A stretch of DNA of 64,000 bases from Gaeumannomyces sp. JS-464. Lineage: Eukaryota > Ascomycota > Sordariomycetes > Magnaporthales > Magnaporthaceae. Of the stretch, positions 9,200 to 21,104 are shown one piece after another. The position numbers and the translations under genes are program-made. The notes under the pieces were generated by a model. It saw only the letters and a list, made by a program, of their open reading frames with translations, was not told the origin of the DNA and did not search any database. Position 1 is the first letter of the stretch; every line of letters starts with the position of its first letter. The stretch is taken from NCBI GenBank assembly GCA_002197995.1, contig NGZR01000005.1, positions 4,092,001 through 4,156,000 of the forward strand, in the 5' to 3' direction.

Positions 9200-12018
9200 A
9201 TGGCGACTGGGGACAATATTGACGACCGGAGCAGGACTGCCGAACAGCGGAGGACGACGGGGTGGACCACATCGGGATCGACACCCCACGCTCGGGCGTG
9301 GCCACACCGCAACCAGACCTCCACGACAAGCGACTGCCGGGCATCATGAGCTACTTTGGTCAGGTTCGTTTAGCCCCTTTTTCAGCTTCTATCGTCAGGC
9401 ACATCCTCGGCGTCCCGAGAAGCTGCAACTGTAGCTGCGGCAGCGTCCCGTGTTACCAGCCACGGTCAAGAGCCACGCGCTGCTGGTTTCCCATCCCGGC
9501 TGCCCTCCAGCCCCACTGAGCCGGGGTTCGAGGAGTCGTCCTCGACAGCGGCCCCGCCGCTCATGCCACTTGAGAGGCTAGGGCCCTCGGAGCTGCAAAT
9601 GCCATCTACGTGCCCCTATCCCACACCTCCCGCATCAAAGCGTGGCTCCATGCGGTGCGCCGCTTCCAGCGATCCTGCCGCTGAAGGTACTGGGGACGGT
9701 GCCTGGACATCCTTAGCCACCGCCCGGCTGCTCCGCCAGAAGACGAGCAGCTTGGAGCTCCCCAAGAGGCACAACTCCCCTCTACAGAACCCCCTGGCCG
9801 GCATCGTCACGCAGTCTACCGTGCACGCCCGCCACTTCTCATACAATGACTTCCGCAGTGCTTCTTCCATTTCGTCGTCTCCCGGTCGCTCCGTGGTGGA
9901 GGGTGTTGCGTCTTCTTTCAAGGAGTCTGCGTGCATTGCTCAGCTTAGGAAGCTAACGGCTGCCGAGGATGAAAAGAGCGGCCAATCGACCCCAACTCGT
10001 TCCCTCTCCACCGCACATGCCTCGCGCAGTGGCAGTCAAGAAGATGCGAACAAGGAAAACGGGAACGGAATCGACCGCACCGCCACAAGCACCCCGTCCA
10101 TCCGGTCGGGGAGAGCAGGTGCCAGCCCCCAAGGGCAAGCTCACCATCAAGGTCACCGAGGGCAAGGGGCTGCGGAAATGCCGCGACCCATACGTCGTCG
10201 CGGTTTTTCAGCGTAGCGAGCTGATATCAGGCGCCCGCGCACCTTTGAGGATGAGGACGACTCGGCCTTGTCGGTCGGGAGCGTCCCCATGGGGGGCGTG
10301 CCCATCCAGCGTACGGCAAGTGATACGGGAAGAATCCCCATGGCCATCCCCATGAGGAGTCGCCAGAGCAGCAACACCAGCGTTAGCGACTATACCACTT
10401 TCCGGAACCGAACCAGGCGATCATTTACGAGGCCAAAGTGGGACGCCGAGGCAGTGTTGTAAGTCTTGTTGAACCTCGGGAGTTGGCTCGCGGCGGTAGA
10501 AATCGCTCGGCGATAATACCTGTCTGTCTGTTGCGGCGACGTCGGGCCTTCAGCTAACACAAGGTGTCACACAGTGACGTCATCGACAAGAACATGCTTG
10601 TTGAGATAACTATTTACGACCATGGCTCCGCTGGTGAGGAGTTCCTCGGTCATGTCGAGATCGAGGCTAGCAAGGACAGGCCCGTCCAAGGCTGGTTCCC
10701 GCTCACTGGACACGCCGACACGATGGCGGAAAACGCGCCGACGGGCGAGATATTCGTCGAAGTCACCTACCAGTGGACAGAGCGCAAGCACTACGGGCCG
10801 AGGGACTTCGATATCCTCAAGCTGATCGGGAAGGGTACGTTCGGCCAGGTCTACCAGGTGCGCAAGAAGGACACGGGGCGTATCTATGCCATGAAGGTCT
10901 TGTCAAAGAAGGTCATTGTGCAGAAGAAGGAGGTGGCGCACACCGTCGGCGAGCGGAACATTCTGGTGCGGACCGCCACGTCCAACTCGCCCTTCATCGT
11001 CAGCCTCAAGTTCTCGTTCCAGACCCCGACCGACCTCTACCTGGTCACCGACTACATGTCCGGTGGCGAGCTGTTCTGGCACCTGCAGAAGGAGGGCCGC
11101 TTCGACGAGAAGCGGGCCAAATTCTACATAGCCGAGCTCATCCTGGCCATCCAGCACCTGCACAACAACGACATCGTCTACCGAGACCTGAAGCCCGAGA
11201 ACATTCTCCTCGACGCCACCGGCCATATTGCCCTTTGCGACTTTGGGCTCTCCAAGGCGGACTTGGCGCAGAACGACACAACAAACACCTTTTGCGGGAC
11301 GACCGAGTACCTTGCCCCGGAGGTTCTGCTGGACGAGGCTGGCTACACCAAAATGGTGGACTTCTGGTCGCTAGGCGTGCTCGTATTCGAGATGTGCTGC
11401 GGCTGGAGTCCTTTCTACGCCGAGGACACCCAGCAGATGTACAAGAACATTGCGTTTGGCAAGGTCAGGTTCCCGCGAGACACTCTTTCGGTCGACGGCC
11501 GAAACTTTGTCAAGGGTCTGCTGAACAGGAACCCGAAGCATCGGCTGGGAGCGACCAACGACGCCGAGGAGCTGAAGCAGCATCCGTTCTTCAAGGATGT
11601 GGACTGGGATGCCCTACAGAAGAGGTTGATCTCGCCACCGTTTAAGCCCAAGCTCAAGTCGGAGACGGACGTCTCTTACTTCGACCCAGAGTTCACAAAT
11701 GCTCTACAGGCCAATGGGTCCCTCAACGAACGCGCGGCGGCTCTGGCCAAGGGATACGGAGCCTCGACGCCACTCTCGCCCTCTGTCCAGGCCAACTTCC
11801 AGGGATTCACCTTTACGGGAGAGAGCACGCTTGAGGAGCACATGAAGGATCGGTATAGCCACGAAGATGAGGACATGGACGATGTGGACAGGACCAAGGA
11901 CAACAACGACTGGGACGACATTGACGATGCCAAGGAGAACGGAAGCCGAATGAGCGGCATCGAGCGGTGCTCGACTAATGATGAGCACATGTTCAGCAAC
12001 TCTCAATTCGACATCTAG
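9200..12018 (+). CDS. SCH9: AGC serine/threonine protein kinase Sch9 (C2 + kinase)
   Basis: Two exons, 9200-10458 and 10575-12018, with a GTAAGT...CAG intron at 10459-10574. The N-terminal half is low-complexity with the segment DTPRSGVATPQPD and a C2 domain (KGKLTIKV..RKCRDPYVVAVFQRSELIS, then FLGHVEI). The kinase domain runs from IGKGTFGQVYQV through [22 protein letters not shown] and activation loop TFCGTTEYLAPE to a C-tail with turn motif STPLSPS and hydrophobic motif FQGFTF. Sch9 is the fungal S6K/Akt-like TORC1 effector controlling ribosome biogenesis, stress and lifespan; T-loop and hydrophobic-motif sites are all present. The first exon needs four single-base corrections: a missing G at about 9259-9262, an extra T at about 9376-9380, an extra G at 10108-10111 and a missing base at about 10231-10236. 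With these, the phase closes exactly at 901 codons. The ATG at 10564 lies in the intron and is not the start. The start at 9200 is the least certain part. Confidence 0.9.
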
Positions 12019-13594
12019 CCCGCAATCAACCTCGTCGTAAGTCACGGCTTTCTTACCACCCCTACTCGTGCTACCAATCACAACCCAGCGCGAGTCGGGG
12101 CACCAGAGAAGATCAAAGAAGCGGGGGCAAGAAAACGGCAACAAAAAAAAACACACATACACACAAACCCCTCCCATCGTGTCACATCCCATCTGTCAGC
12201 AAGACTGGCATGCAATGTCATTCTAAGCAAACCTCATCCGTTCACTGTCTGTCACATCTGCGCTTTACTCCTTCATGCACTTCGAAATATCACCATGCAT
12301 TGTTCAGTCAGGGCGGCCTGCATTTTGCTATTTTCTATTTTTGCTAGTTTTCCAATTGGTTGCCAATTCAGTAATTGGACGGGAATTTGGAAGGCGTTGG
12401 GGAACCTGGGCAATACGATTTATGGCTTCTGCCCGCCGACGTCTTTGGACAAAAACGGTTCTTGGTCGCGGGAGCGCAATGAACCCTATCCATAATCCTA
12501 CATGACAGCGAGCTGCGCAGAAGAGTACCATTGAATCCCGCCCATCAACACGAAAAAAAAAAGTCTTCAGGGATATTCGTTTATATGCCCAGCTGATTTA
12601 CTAGGGGAGCTGGCCCTGGGTGGAGGAAGGAAACGCACACGAAAACAAAGGCAGTCTTGGAAGAACACTTCCCCTTCTGCCCATGCCCATTTTCTTTTCT
12701 TTTTTCTTCATCTTCTATAAGGAGGCGTTGATACTCTTTCTTGTGTTTTTGAAAAGGTCGGCTCGGCACCTTCTATGTAGGAGAAGCGAGATGAGAATCG
12801 AGGAGCTTTTGTTTCCCAGGGCCATTTTCTCGCAGTGTAGCTTCGCTCAAAGTCTCCTCCGGGCATCCTGTCTGGAAATCTGATGAGACTGCCTATACAT
12901 AAGATACTACACGTCAGGGTTAGGTCATAAGCCTGAGATAACGGCAGAATATTAATTGCTACGGTCGATTGTCGAGATGAAAGCGAAAGGATACGATCCA
13001 TGGATGATGAGACTGCCACAGTGAGACGACGAACTGTGTGTGTGAAGGAAATCTACATGGTATTCATGCACTCAATCGGCTCTTGGTGAATGCCATGTCC
13101 AACGCAACGATACCTTGTAAGCGGCGGCGTTCGTTACGCGAATCGAGTAGGTCAAATCGTTCTTTTTGATCTGGCGACTGCCACTTATTATACAAGCCCG
13201 CTTCCCAAAATAGGCGAGCGAGTGCGGCGCCAACGGCGGCGCCAAAGGAGTGAGCACGAAACAACAATATCAACAGGCGAGGTAAAGTGAGAGACCAGTT
13301 CCCCGCTCGAACCTCACCCGTCCTTGACCAAACCGTCTCCGGGCTTCCCGCCCCGCCGTCACTTCGAGGTTAAAACGCTCGTGTCCGCTCTCCGCAACAT
13401 GACCAACTCCCCCTTTGTGCATAGGCCTACTACTTTCTCTCTTCAAATCATGGGTGGCCCCTGGGTGGGCGTCCTTGTTTCCCCCGAGAGCAGGGCCGCC
13501 GGAGCTGAAGGGACGGGTCACCCCCAAGCCCGTCCCTCTTTTTTCTTCTTCTTCTCTCTCGCCCGGTTCACGTCGTTAAAGTTTAAAATTTCTT
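12019..13594. other. Convergent intergenic region SCH9 / ATP14
   Basis: Contains the 3' UTRs of SCH9 (plus) and ATP14 (minus). Short A-runs near 12140 and 12555 and T-rich segments near 12340 and 12695 suit fungal polyadenylation regions. No credible gene is seen. Confidence 0.5.
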
Positions 13595-14421
13595 TTAGTG
13601 GCTGCCGTGGCTGTCATCCTCCTCCTCCTCCTCGACGAGCCAGTCCTCGACGGCGGCGGGTGCCTTTGAGGAGTCGGCGCTGGCCTCCTGGCCCTCGACC
13701 TCGACGGCCATGCTCTCGTACTCCTTCAGGCTGGCGGCCAGGTCGGCCTCCTCGGGGGACTGGGGCGCCTTGGGCAGGCTGAAGGTGGCGACCTGGCCCT
13801 GGGCGTCCGACTCCTTGACGGGCGTGGGCTTGTAGGCTTTGAGCTCCTCGAGGTAGAGCTTCTGGACAAAGTCGGCTGTTGATGTTGTTGTTGATTTGGG
13901 GTGTCAGCCCTCTGATTGGCTCTTCTGCCCGCCCCGCGGGCAACGGATGAAGAAGTGATCCACCAGGGAAGCGAGCGGTGCCGTGCCGTGGGGGACACGA
14001 AAACGTACCTCTCCGCGAAACTGTAGGGGCGATGAAGGTGCGGGCGGCGGTCGGCCTGGCGACAAGCCTGGCAGCGGCCGAGACGGCCTTGCGGCTCTGT
14101 GTTTGGCAAGAAGACGTCGGTTAGTTCCCAGAATGCGGAGTTGAGGGGAGCAATTGGTGTTGCCTTGTCCCGCACACGCCATCTTCATCTTCACTCTTCC
14201 GCTCGCTATCTCTCGATTGATTGTTTCCCGTTTCTCCTTTTGTCCAGCCTCCGATATCTCCGCTCATGTTCCTCCTCTTGATTCAATCGAATTGACAGTA
14301 GACCGCCTTTTCGGCGTCATCAACCAATCAATCGGCCGACAGCGCAAAAAAAACGAAAGCCAAAAATCGAGGCAGAGGGTGGGGGGTTGCGTACAGAAAC
14401 TCTGGAGATGGAGGACAGCAT
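13595..14421 (-). CDS. ATP14: Mitochondrial F1Fo-ATP synthase subunit h (Atp14)
   Basis: Three exons: 14421-14395 (27 nt), 14096-14009 and 13875-13595, joined by introns 14394-14097 (GTACGC...ACAG) and 14008-13876 (GTACGT...CAG). The 131-residue product starts with a basic, Ser/Ala-rich mitochondrial presequence (MLSSISRVSSRKAVSAAARL) and continues FVQKLYLEELKAYKP, then an acidic C terminus (WLVEEEEEDD). This matches fungal subunit h, a small peripheral-stalk component of ATP synthase facing the matrix side. Length agrees with the family (about 120 residues). The tiny first exon was chosen because it supplies ATG, the presequence and perfect phase-0 splicing. The frame is intact, unlike many neighbours. 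Transcribed towards SCH9 and away from the DOMON gene. Confidence 0.88.
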
Positions 14422-15127
14422 TGTGACTATTGATTGTATCTGGGTGTTTGCGGGCGGTCGCGCAATTGGGAAATGGACGCGGAGAGGGCGGGAGAAGTCG
14501 GTGCCGTCGTCGTCGTCGTGGAGGATTCCAATGGGGAGAGTCGGCGTTTGAGAGGTTTTTCTGTCCTGGAGCCAATCCAGTGCTCGACCCGCCCGTTATT
14601 CCGAGCTCCAGCCGGGAGCACGGACCACATTCACTGCGCCGCTCTCCGCACACGTGACTCGAAGCTTACTTGCTTACTGGGTGGGGAGCTTGATTGGGCC
14701 CATTGAACTTGCAGGCTCCATGCCTTGGTGTCGAGAGGCTTGCTCCGTCAATTGACTCTCTCACCCTCCCCATCGCGGCAGAGAAACAATCCCACATCAT
14801 GACTTCTATGTTTGACTGCCTCCACAGTTTTGAATGCTTGCAATCTTTTTTATTCCATTTTTTTGGGATTTTCTTTTCTGTGGTAATAGTAATTATCAAC
14901 TAATTTCTGCATGCTGAATTGAAACCCTCCCTTCTCTTCAAGTTATCTGGACAAAGCAAATATGCTGGCATCTCCAGCCCCGTCTGTTTCTCTCTCTCTG
15001 GCGATTGTTCTCAAGCACACGATGCTTCGCCTCAGTCCTGGGACACTACAAGTTAGAGTTTCTCCTCCACCAAATCACCACTCCCCTAGATGAGCTGCAC
15101 GCCCCAACCCCTTGTCAGGCCCTTCGT
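14422..15127. promoter_or_regulatory. ATP14 promoter region / 3' end of DOMON gene
   Basis: A 706-bp region holding the ATP14 upstream sequence and the 3' UTR of the b561 gene (both minus strand). T-rich near 14845-14890. No supported ORF. Confidence 0.4.
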
Positions 15128-16585
15128 CTAAGGATACGGCCTCCTGCGGTCCGTCGAGTCCGGGGGCGAGGGCGCCATCTTATCACCGGACCCGCTGTTG
15201 CGCCTGGCCCTGAACAGGGTAAAGACCTTGACCGCGGCGTAGAGCACAAAGATGACAGCTGCGACCACAGCATAGGCGATGATGAGCCTGCTGGGGACGC
15301 CCGTGAGCTGGAGGCCCAGCCCGCCGTTGACGATGCCGAGCACGATTAGGGACTGGCCCCAGAGCACGTGCACGTAGCTGACAAGGCCGCGGCGCTGGTG
15401 CTTCACGTAGTGCATGTGGTGTGCGTAACCGAGGAACGGCTGCAGAATGAGCAGGCAGACCACGATGACGCCCAGGGTAGTGTGGGTGTTGGTGAACAGC
15501 TGTGTTATACGTTCGTTAGTTTGTCTCGTATCATTTCAGCTTCCTCCTGTCCGCGGGGCTCAAGAGAGTAGCTGCTACTTACCATACTCCTATCCTTGGC
15601 CACCGTGATGCCCAGCGCGAAGCCGACCCACATGAGGACGAAGTTGAACATCTGGGCGCCTCCGTGAAGCTTCCATTTGCCAAACAACGGCATGGCCATC
15701 GATGCGAGAGGGTACAAGATCACGAAGAGGATGGCCATGATGGCACCGTGGGCGAGCACCAGGCTGCTGGGGCCAGTCGAGCCGAAAGATACGCCGCCGG
15801 AACCGCCGCCGTTGTTGTTGTTGTTGTTGTTGTTATTGTTGTTGTTGTTATTATTGTTGTTGTTGCCAGTGCCGGCGCCAGCACCAACAAAGGGGTTGCT
15901 ATCCGACGGGATGGCGGCCTTGCTCAGGTCGAGGGTGAAGACGGACGCGTCGTCATGCTGTCTTATGTTGGCGTTCTGGTTCGCCGTCGCGAGCGAGTTG
16001 CCCTCTGACCATGCGCCGATCCACTGAGTTTGCGTATCGGCGAGGCCCATCGAACCGCCGCTCCACGACTGGCAGTTGGAGCAGGCGATGTTGGCAGTCA
16101 TGGTGGAGCCATCGGCCGAGATACCGCTGCCTGCCAGCAGCTCCAGGCGCGCTGCTGTCGACGAATCGTCGAGCTGTGGTTGTGTGTAGCGCGTGCCACG
16201 GCGGGGAGACACAGTCATGTTGCCCTTGCCATCCTGGTACACGAGGAACATGTTGCTCCTGGGCATCCCACTGCCAGTTCCCAGGGCCACCCATGAGAAC
16301 GAGGCCGGAGCTCGGATCTGCATATAGATGTTGCCCGACCCGCTCGATGCGGACGACCTGGGCACACCGACGCTGTAGCAGATACCTTTCCCATTGGGCG
16401 GGCACAGATTGAGGGTTGCCGATGCCATAGTTGCTGCGTCGCCCCGGGTTAGCCCTGCCGGCCGGGTCCTCTCATCACACTTTGCGACAACAAAGAATTT
16501 GGGTTTCGTTGCGAGAGGGGGGAGCCAAGGGAAGATACTTACACATCAGCGCCGCTGCCGTGGCGATGGAGTCTCTGAGATGCAT
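15128..16585 (-). CDS. DOMON (CDH-type cytochrome) + cytochrome b561 membrane protein
   Basis: Three exons, 16585-16543, 16433-15583 and 15499-15128; introns 16542-16434 (GTAAGT...GCAG) and 15582-15500 (GTAAGT...CACAG). The 421-residue protein has an N-terminal signal peptide (MHLRDSIATAAAL), a DOMON domain resembling the cellobiose-dehydrogenase cytochrome (WVALGTGSGMPRSNMFLVYQ), an Asn-rich linker (about 18 Asn, encoded by a GTT/ATT tract at 15813-15868), then a b561 transmembrane domain with five helices. Candidate haem-ligand histidines lie in LAHGAIM, LHGGAQ, NTHTTLG and YAHHMHYVKHQ. Such proteins are thought to move electrons across the plasma membrane to extracellular acceptors. The C terminus is short and basic. 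The frame is intact. Substrate or partner cannot be told from sequence. Confidence 0.88.
15813..15868 (-). repeat. Trinucleotide (poly-Asn) tract
   Basis: Near-perfect GTT/ATT triplets on the plus strand encode about 18 consecutive Asn in the linker between the DOMON and b561 domains. It is expected to be length-variable among strains, with no effect on frame. Confidence 0.9.
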
Positions 16586-17061
16586 GATTGCGACTCTATA
16601 GCTTGTTCTCTTCCTTCACGTTGTCTGTGCTGCGTCAGTTTGAGGTGGCCAACAAGACCGAAGGTCCAAACGCCCGGAGGACAGAGCGTGGCAAAAATAT
16701 GAATGAACCAGGTATGGAGGAGTAGATGAAGAAAGATGATGTTTGACTCGAGCTTGACAGCAGTGGTGGACAGCAACAACAAAACGAGCGTGCCCCAGAC
16801 AGCTCGGAGAGAAGAGAAGCACGGGGGAGGGGTGCGGCTGAAGAAGAAACGGATGATGCGAGAGAACATGAAAAAGGAAAAGGTGCTCGAGTGCGAGGAC
16901 GCCAGCTAATTAAAAGGGGATGGTTTGGGCAAGGCTAACTCGCCCCAGCTACCTCGCGGGCAGCCTTGGCGCCGTCAGGGAAGGGATAAGGCCGCAGAGG
17001 CGGAAAGCACCAGACTGCGCCGGGACGCCCTTGGCAAGGATGCCCAAAAGCAAAAGCATCT

Positions 17062-17085
17062 CCCCCCCCCCCCCCCCCCCCCCCC
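17062..17085. repeat. Poly-C tract (about 24 C)
   Basis: Uninterrupted C homopolymer in the gene-poor region. Given indels in far shorter runs elsewhere, its exact length is unreliable. Confidence 0.9.
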
Positions 17086-20000
17086 TTGTCCTTTCCTCGG
17101 AGTTGGGGTTGGGGAAGGCTCAAGGCTGAGGGAATGACGACTAGCGCCACTTGGCTCGCGCATTTTCCAACCATTTTGCACTCGCGCCAAGGGGTGCTTG
17201 ACACACACACACGCCGCAAACAAACAGAGAAGCCAGGGAGAAAGTTGAAAGATGGTAATCAAAGATTCGCGAATCTTCCCACCTACCAAGAAAACGGGAT
17301 TTATTCCTGTCCACCAGACAGAGGGCGACTGCTCGCACGGGTTGAAGACGCCCGGGTTTCCTAGTCTTGTTTCAGCTCTCCAGGTTCTCGGTTTTTGGTT
17401 AGATGGAGGCTGCAGGTGCTTTGGAGTTTGTGAGGCTGCCACACTAAAAGACTTGGACCGTCGTAAAAGGAAGAAAAGAAGAAAAAGAAAAAGGGAGAAA
17501 AAAAAAGTGATGAATGATGACCAACAGCGGCAGCTGATGGGGAGTGTCTGTTTCGTTTTTACGATGACGCCGTATGGAGGCACAGAAAAAGAAGGGCCCA
17601 AAAAAAGGGGTTGGGAGGGTGTGTAAACGTAGTCAAACGAGAGGAAGGACAACGGCTTCTATATATACATCGGCAGATAGGAAACTACCTATCAACCTAC
17701 CAACCAACCCTTGTGTACATACGATGCAAGCGGTATCAGAAGCTGCATCACCAAGCCCAGAACCAGACGATGGGGTACTTTTGTGAGAAAGGGAATGAGA
17801 TGAGCAGCCAGAGCCAGCCACCCCTGTGCATCGGGGAGGGAGCCACGCTGTTGGGTAACGGTATGTACTGTGTCCCTGTCTACATGCTCCTGCCAATCTG
17901 CCACTCCCGACTCATATCCCCGCGAAGGCTGCCTTCCTCGAAAATCTCGGTTCGTTGCTCGTTTGCTGGTGCCAGCAACACTTTTACCCTTAAGGGCGGG
18001 GGAGAGGCAGGGGTGATGCTGGCCGTCTGGTATGGCCCCTTGGCATGTTTGATGTGGCTCGCTCGACGCCCCAAGGCATCGTTTTCCTTCTCGATTCTAT
18101 TTACTTGGATGGACCCGGGGCCTCCCCCGCGGGAGCAAGGGGCGGGTGGACAAGTGTCGATCGCCTGGGGGGCCGGGCTGCGGTGCCACGGCGACACGCA
18201 CCTGGCTGGGCAGGCCGGGGTGCTGGGCTCTTGGGAATGTCGCGTTTTGTCCCGACTCGAGTAGCGCTGCGGAACTCCATCACATATGCCAAGGCCGCTA
18301 TCAGTGAGGCAGGGGGTACGTTGGGGGCTCTGGCAGCCTGCGTGACAGCTCCAGAGGGTCGGGATCGATCCACGACGACGGTCACGAAAACAAGGGCGAG
18401 GAAACACTGCCTCGCTCTGGGCCACGGCGAGCGGTCCCCACCCAGCACGTCCATGCAGGGTGCACCCCTCCCCCGTTGTGCCAAGCCCTGTGCCCAGCAG
18501 AGGCGGGATTTGGGTTTGGGGATGGGAATCAGAAAAGGAATGTGTGCACAGGAACTTTGAGTTGGTGGCTATGCTATATTGGGAGCTTAGCTGAGCTGAC
18601 CGCCGTAAAATCTCCAGCTCCTTCTTCCTTGAGACTGTTTGCTTTGCGGTGGGGACAAGCTGGCCAGTAAGAAGGCAGCTATTGCACACACACACACACA
18701 CGCACAGCGACACGAGACTTGACACAAGCATTAAGTGCCGAATCCTCCAGGCTTGGGTTTTCTTGTATTTCTTTAGGGGAGCCTTTGCTCGCTGGAGACA
18801 AGCGACGTGTTGGAGGCATGCTCATGGAACAGAGTATTTACCAGCATGCAGAGTAAAGTAGAGTTTGGCTTAAGCAAGCTCAACGCTTGATGCTGCTGCA
18901 ACCCCACGTCGCAGCGAAATGCTGGATCCTGGGCGAGGATCGGAATGTGAGACATGCTCTTTTTCTTCTTTTGTTCAGATCGCACGACGGCAGATGAGAC
19001 AAAAAGACGCCGGCTGGCTGGTCCCTTTCGTCCGAGACGTGTCTTTTCACTCCATGCCCATCCTTGTCCGGGTCTTGGCAGGCTGTGGTACGCGCGGCCG
19101 TCAAGGGCTCTTCGCCCCAATTGGCACGGGGATTTGGTGATCGGGGCGTGGCAGTGAGCGTAACGAGGGGTTCTGCTGGCCCCACCGCCATCGTCAAACT
19201 CTGTCAAACGAAACGCTGGGTGGACGGACGGCTGGCGGCTTGCTTCTGACAACGCAAGAACGGACAACGCAAAAACCGACACCGGCATGGACAATTCCAG
19301 GGCGGGTTCCACACCCTTCCAGTCCCAATCTGTCCGAGGCGGGAAGACCCCTGGCAAGGCGGGCGGGTGGGGTCCGGACCTCGACTAGCGCCGGACTCTT
19401 GCGCTTCAGACCCCTGCCACGCCGTTGTTTGTTCGCCAGCCCAAGTGCCCAGCTGTGAGATCCGCCCTCCCCGGACTTGCAGTCCTGGCATCCGAAACCG
19501 AACGGTGTGGGGTTTCCGGTTGGCTCATGTTGATGACGACGACGGGCGCCGTTGCTGCTGAGAACGCGGCTGCCCAACGGGAGGAGGGCCTGCAACAGAC
19601 GGACGGTTGGCCGGGATGGGAGATGCAAGCGCGGCTAGAAGAGTCTGACGGACGGGCACCCAGGGGGATCCCTCACAACGTCATTCACAGTTTCGTTGCA
19701 TCACATGAATCCGGGTAGAGTTAATTACCGGAACAATCTACCGGAGCAAGCGACCTCCCTCTGGCACGGCGCAACAGAAACACCGTGTCCGCGGCCCCGG
19801 CGCAATGGCCGAACCGGCCGCCGCATCACAGATCGACGTTCCTGGCCGGGCTCGTCTGCCGTGAGGTAATCGAATGCTCGTGATTCGCTCGCGGGGGCCC
19901 GCTCGGCGCACGCCGTTGGGCGTCGAGCTCTTGGCCTCCAAGGTGCGCCGAAACCTTAAACCAACTGGCCAGGAACCTGCCTCGTTGGGCGTAGTTTACC

Positions 20001-20228
20001 AAGAGAGGCGAGATGAGCCAGCGCGGGTGCCGAGTCAGGTGCCGCCAGCTTCCTGCGGTTGTTTGGCGCCCATGGATTACGTAACAGACACTTACACGCA
20101 GGGGCTCCTCAGTGTTTTGGTTTTCGTTTCTACATACAGCTCCAGCTGTACCTGGCCTGCTTGCTGTGCAGCTACCTGCCTGATGGGTTGGCTTGGTGGC
20201 GCACTCATGAAGCTCATGGAACGTCAGG

Positions 20229-20252
20229 TGACCTAGGTACCTAGGTAGGTAT
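20229..20252. repeat. Tandem CCTAGGTA palindromic motif
   Basis: ACCTAGGTACCTAGGTAGGT is a tandem palindromic arrangement of CCTAGG. Related copies occur in other intergenic spaces near 2030, 43468, 51375 and 51543. Possibly a dispersed regulatory or structural motif; function unknown. Confidence 0.6.
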
Positions 20253-21104
20253 GTGATCGTATCTCCGTATTCGACACGCGCACCCATCCAATACACCTTG
20301 AACCTTGCCCAATCTTTTGTCTGCACGCTATCATTTTTTTACTTTTGCACTGCCCTTTTGCTTTCTTCTATAAAAATGTGGAGGAGATGATGGTAACAAG
20401 CAGAGTTTGTGCCTTCGATTTGCGTGTTCTCATTTTCTTGTCCTCTTCCGTTTTCTTTTCCCTTCGTTTTCGCGCCGTGGGTAGAATAACGTTCATGACA
20501 TCTGCGAGATGTCGGGACAGTATCCCTCGCTAGGAACATCAAACATCAAACGGGGGTTTCCCTGCAAGCCGGGTTCTCCATGGCGCGAATGCATGGCTGC
20601 CGCGTGACAGCAGCACGCGAGTCGCCGAGTTTAATATGACTTATCCAAGCTTCTCATCTCGGCTCGTTGACGTCCAGAAATGCAACACAATTTACATCTT
20701 ACGTCTTCGGAGAGTAGTAGTGTTCACTGGCTTCCCTCTCGTCCAGCATCTCCCGGAACACCCGACCTGGAAAACCAGCAGAGGTGGTCGCGAAGAAAAA
20801 TGAAAGGAAAAAGAAAAGAAACTTTAAGTATATTAGGTGCCCAAAACAACCTTGTTTAATCCCAGCCCGAGAACTGGCGCCTCTCTCCTTTTCATTCCAC
20901 CCCGTTCGTTGCCCGATTTCTCCTTCCGTGAACGTAATGAGCTGCCATAGTCTATAATCTTAGGAAAGCCCCCAAATGTACGTGCTGTATGTTGTTCAGC
21001 CCATCCGAACTCTTGTCTAGGTCCCCTGCCGTCGGGCTTTCTCCTTGGCACATTAAAAGGGTCAGGGGCGTGTATACCCTTCTACATCTCTTCTCATGCA
21101 AGCA

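Larger units (their letters stand above)
16586..21104. other. 4.5-kb gene-poor stretch
   Basis: Lies between the DOMON gene promoter and the 3' end of the Psk1-like kinase. It holds a long C-homopolymer near 17062, a short (CA)n near 18686-18703 and a CCTAGGTACCTAGG motif near 20230. ORFs up to 283 codons (17880-18731 minus) show no domain and unlikely composition. No gene can be supported. Confidence 0.45.

Noticed and set aside
10564..10574. ATG at 10564 as start of a 484-codon kinase
   Set aside because: It lies in the intron upstream of the CACAG acceptor; the C2 domain continues from the preceding exon (EAVF then DVIDKN).
10773..11645. 290-codon plus-strand ORF
   Set aside because: Out-of-frame reading of the SCH9 kinase domain.
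16975..17652. 225-codon minus-strand ORF
   Set aside because: Reads through the poly-C tract as poly-Gly and through T-rich promoter sequence; not credible.
17880..18731. 283-codon minus-strand ORF
   Set aside because: Begins by reading a CA repeat as Cys-Val, no recognisable domain.
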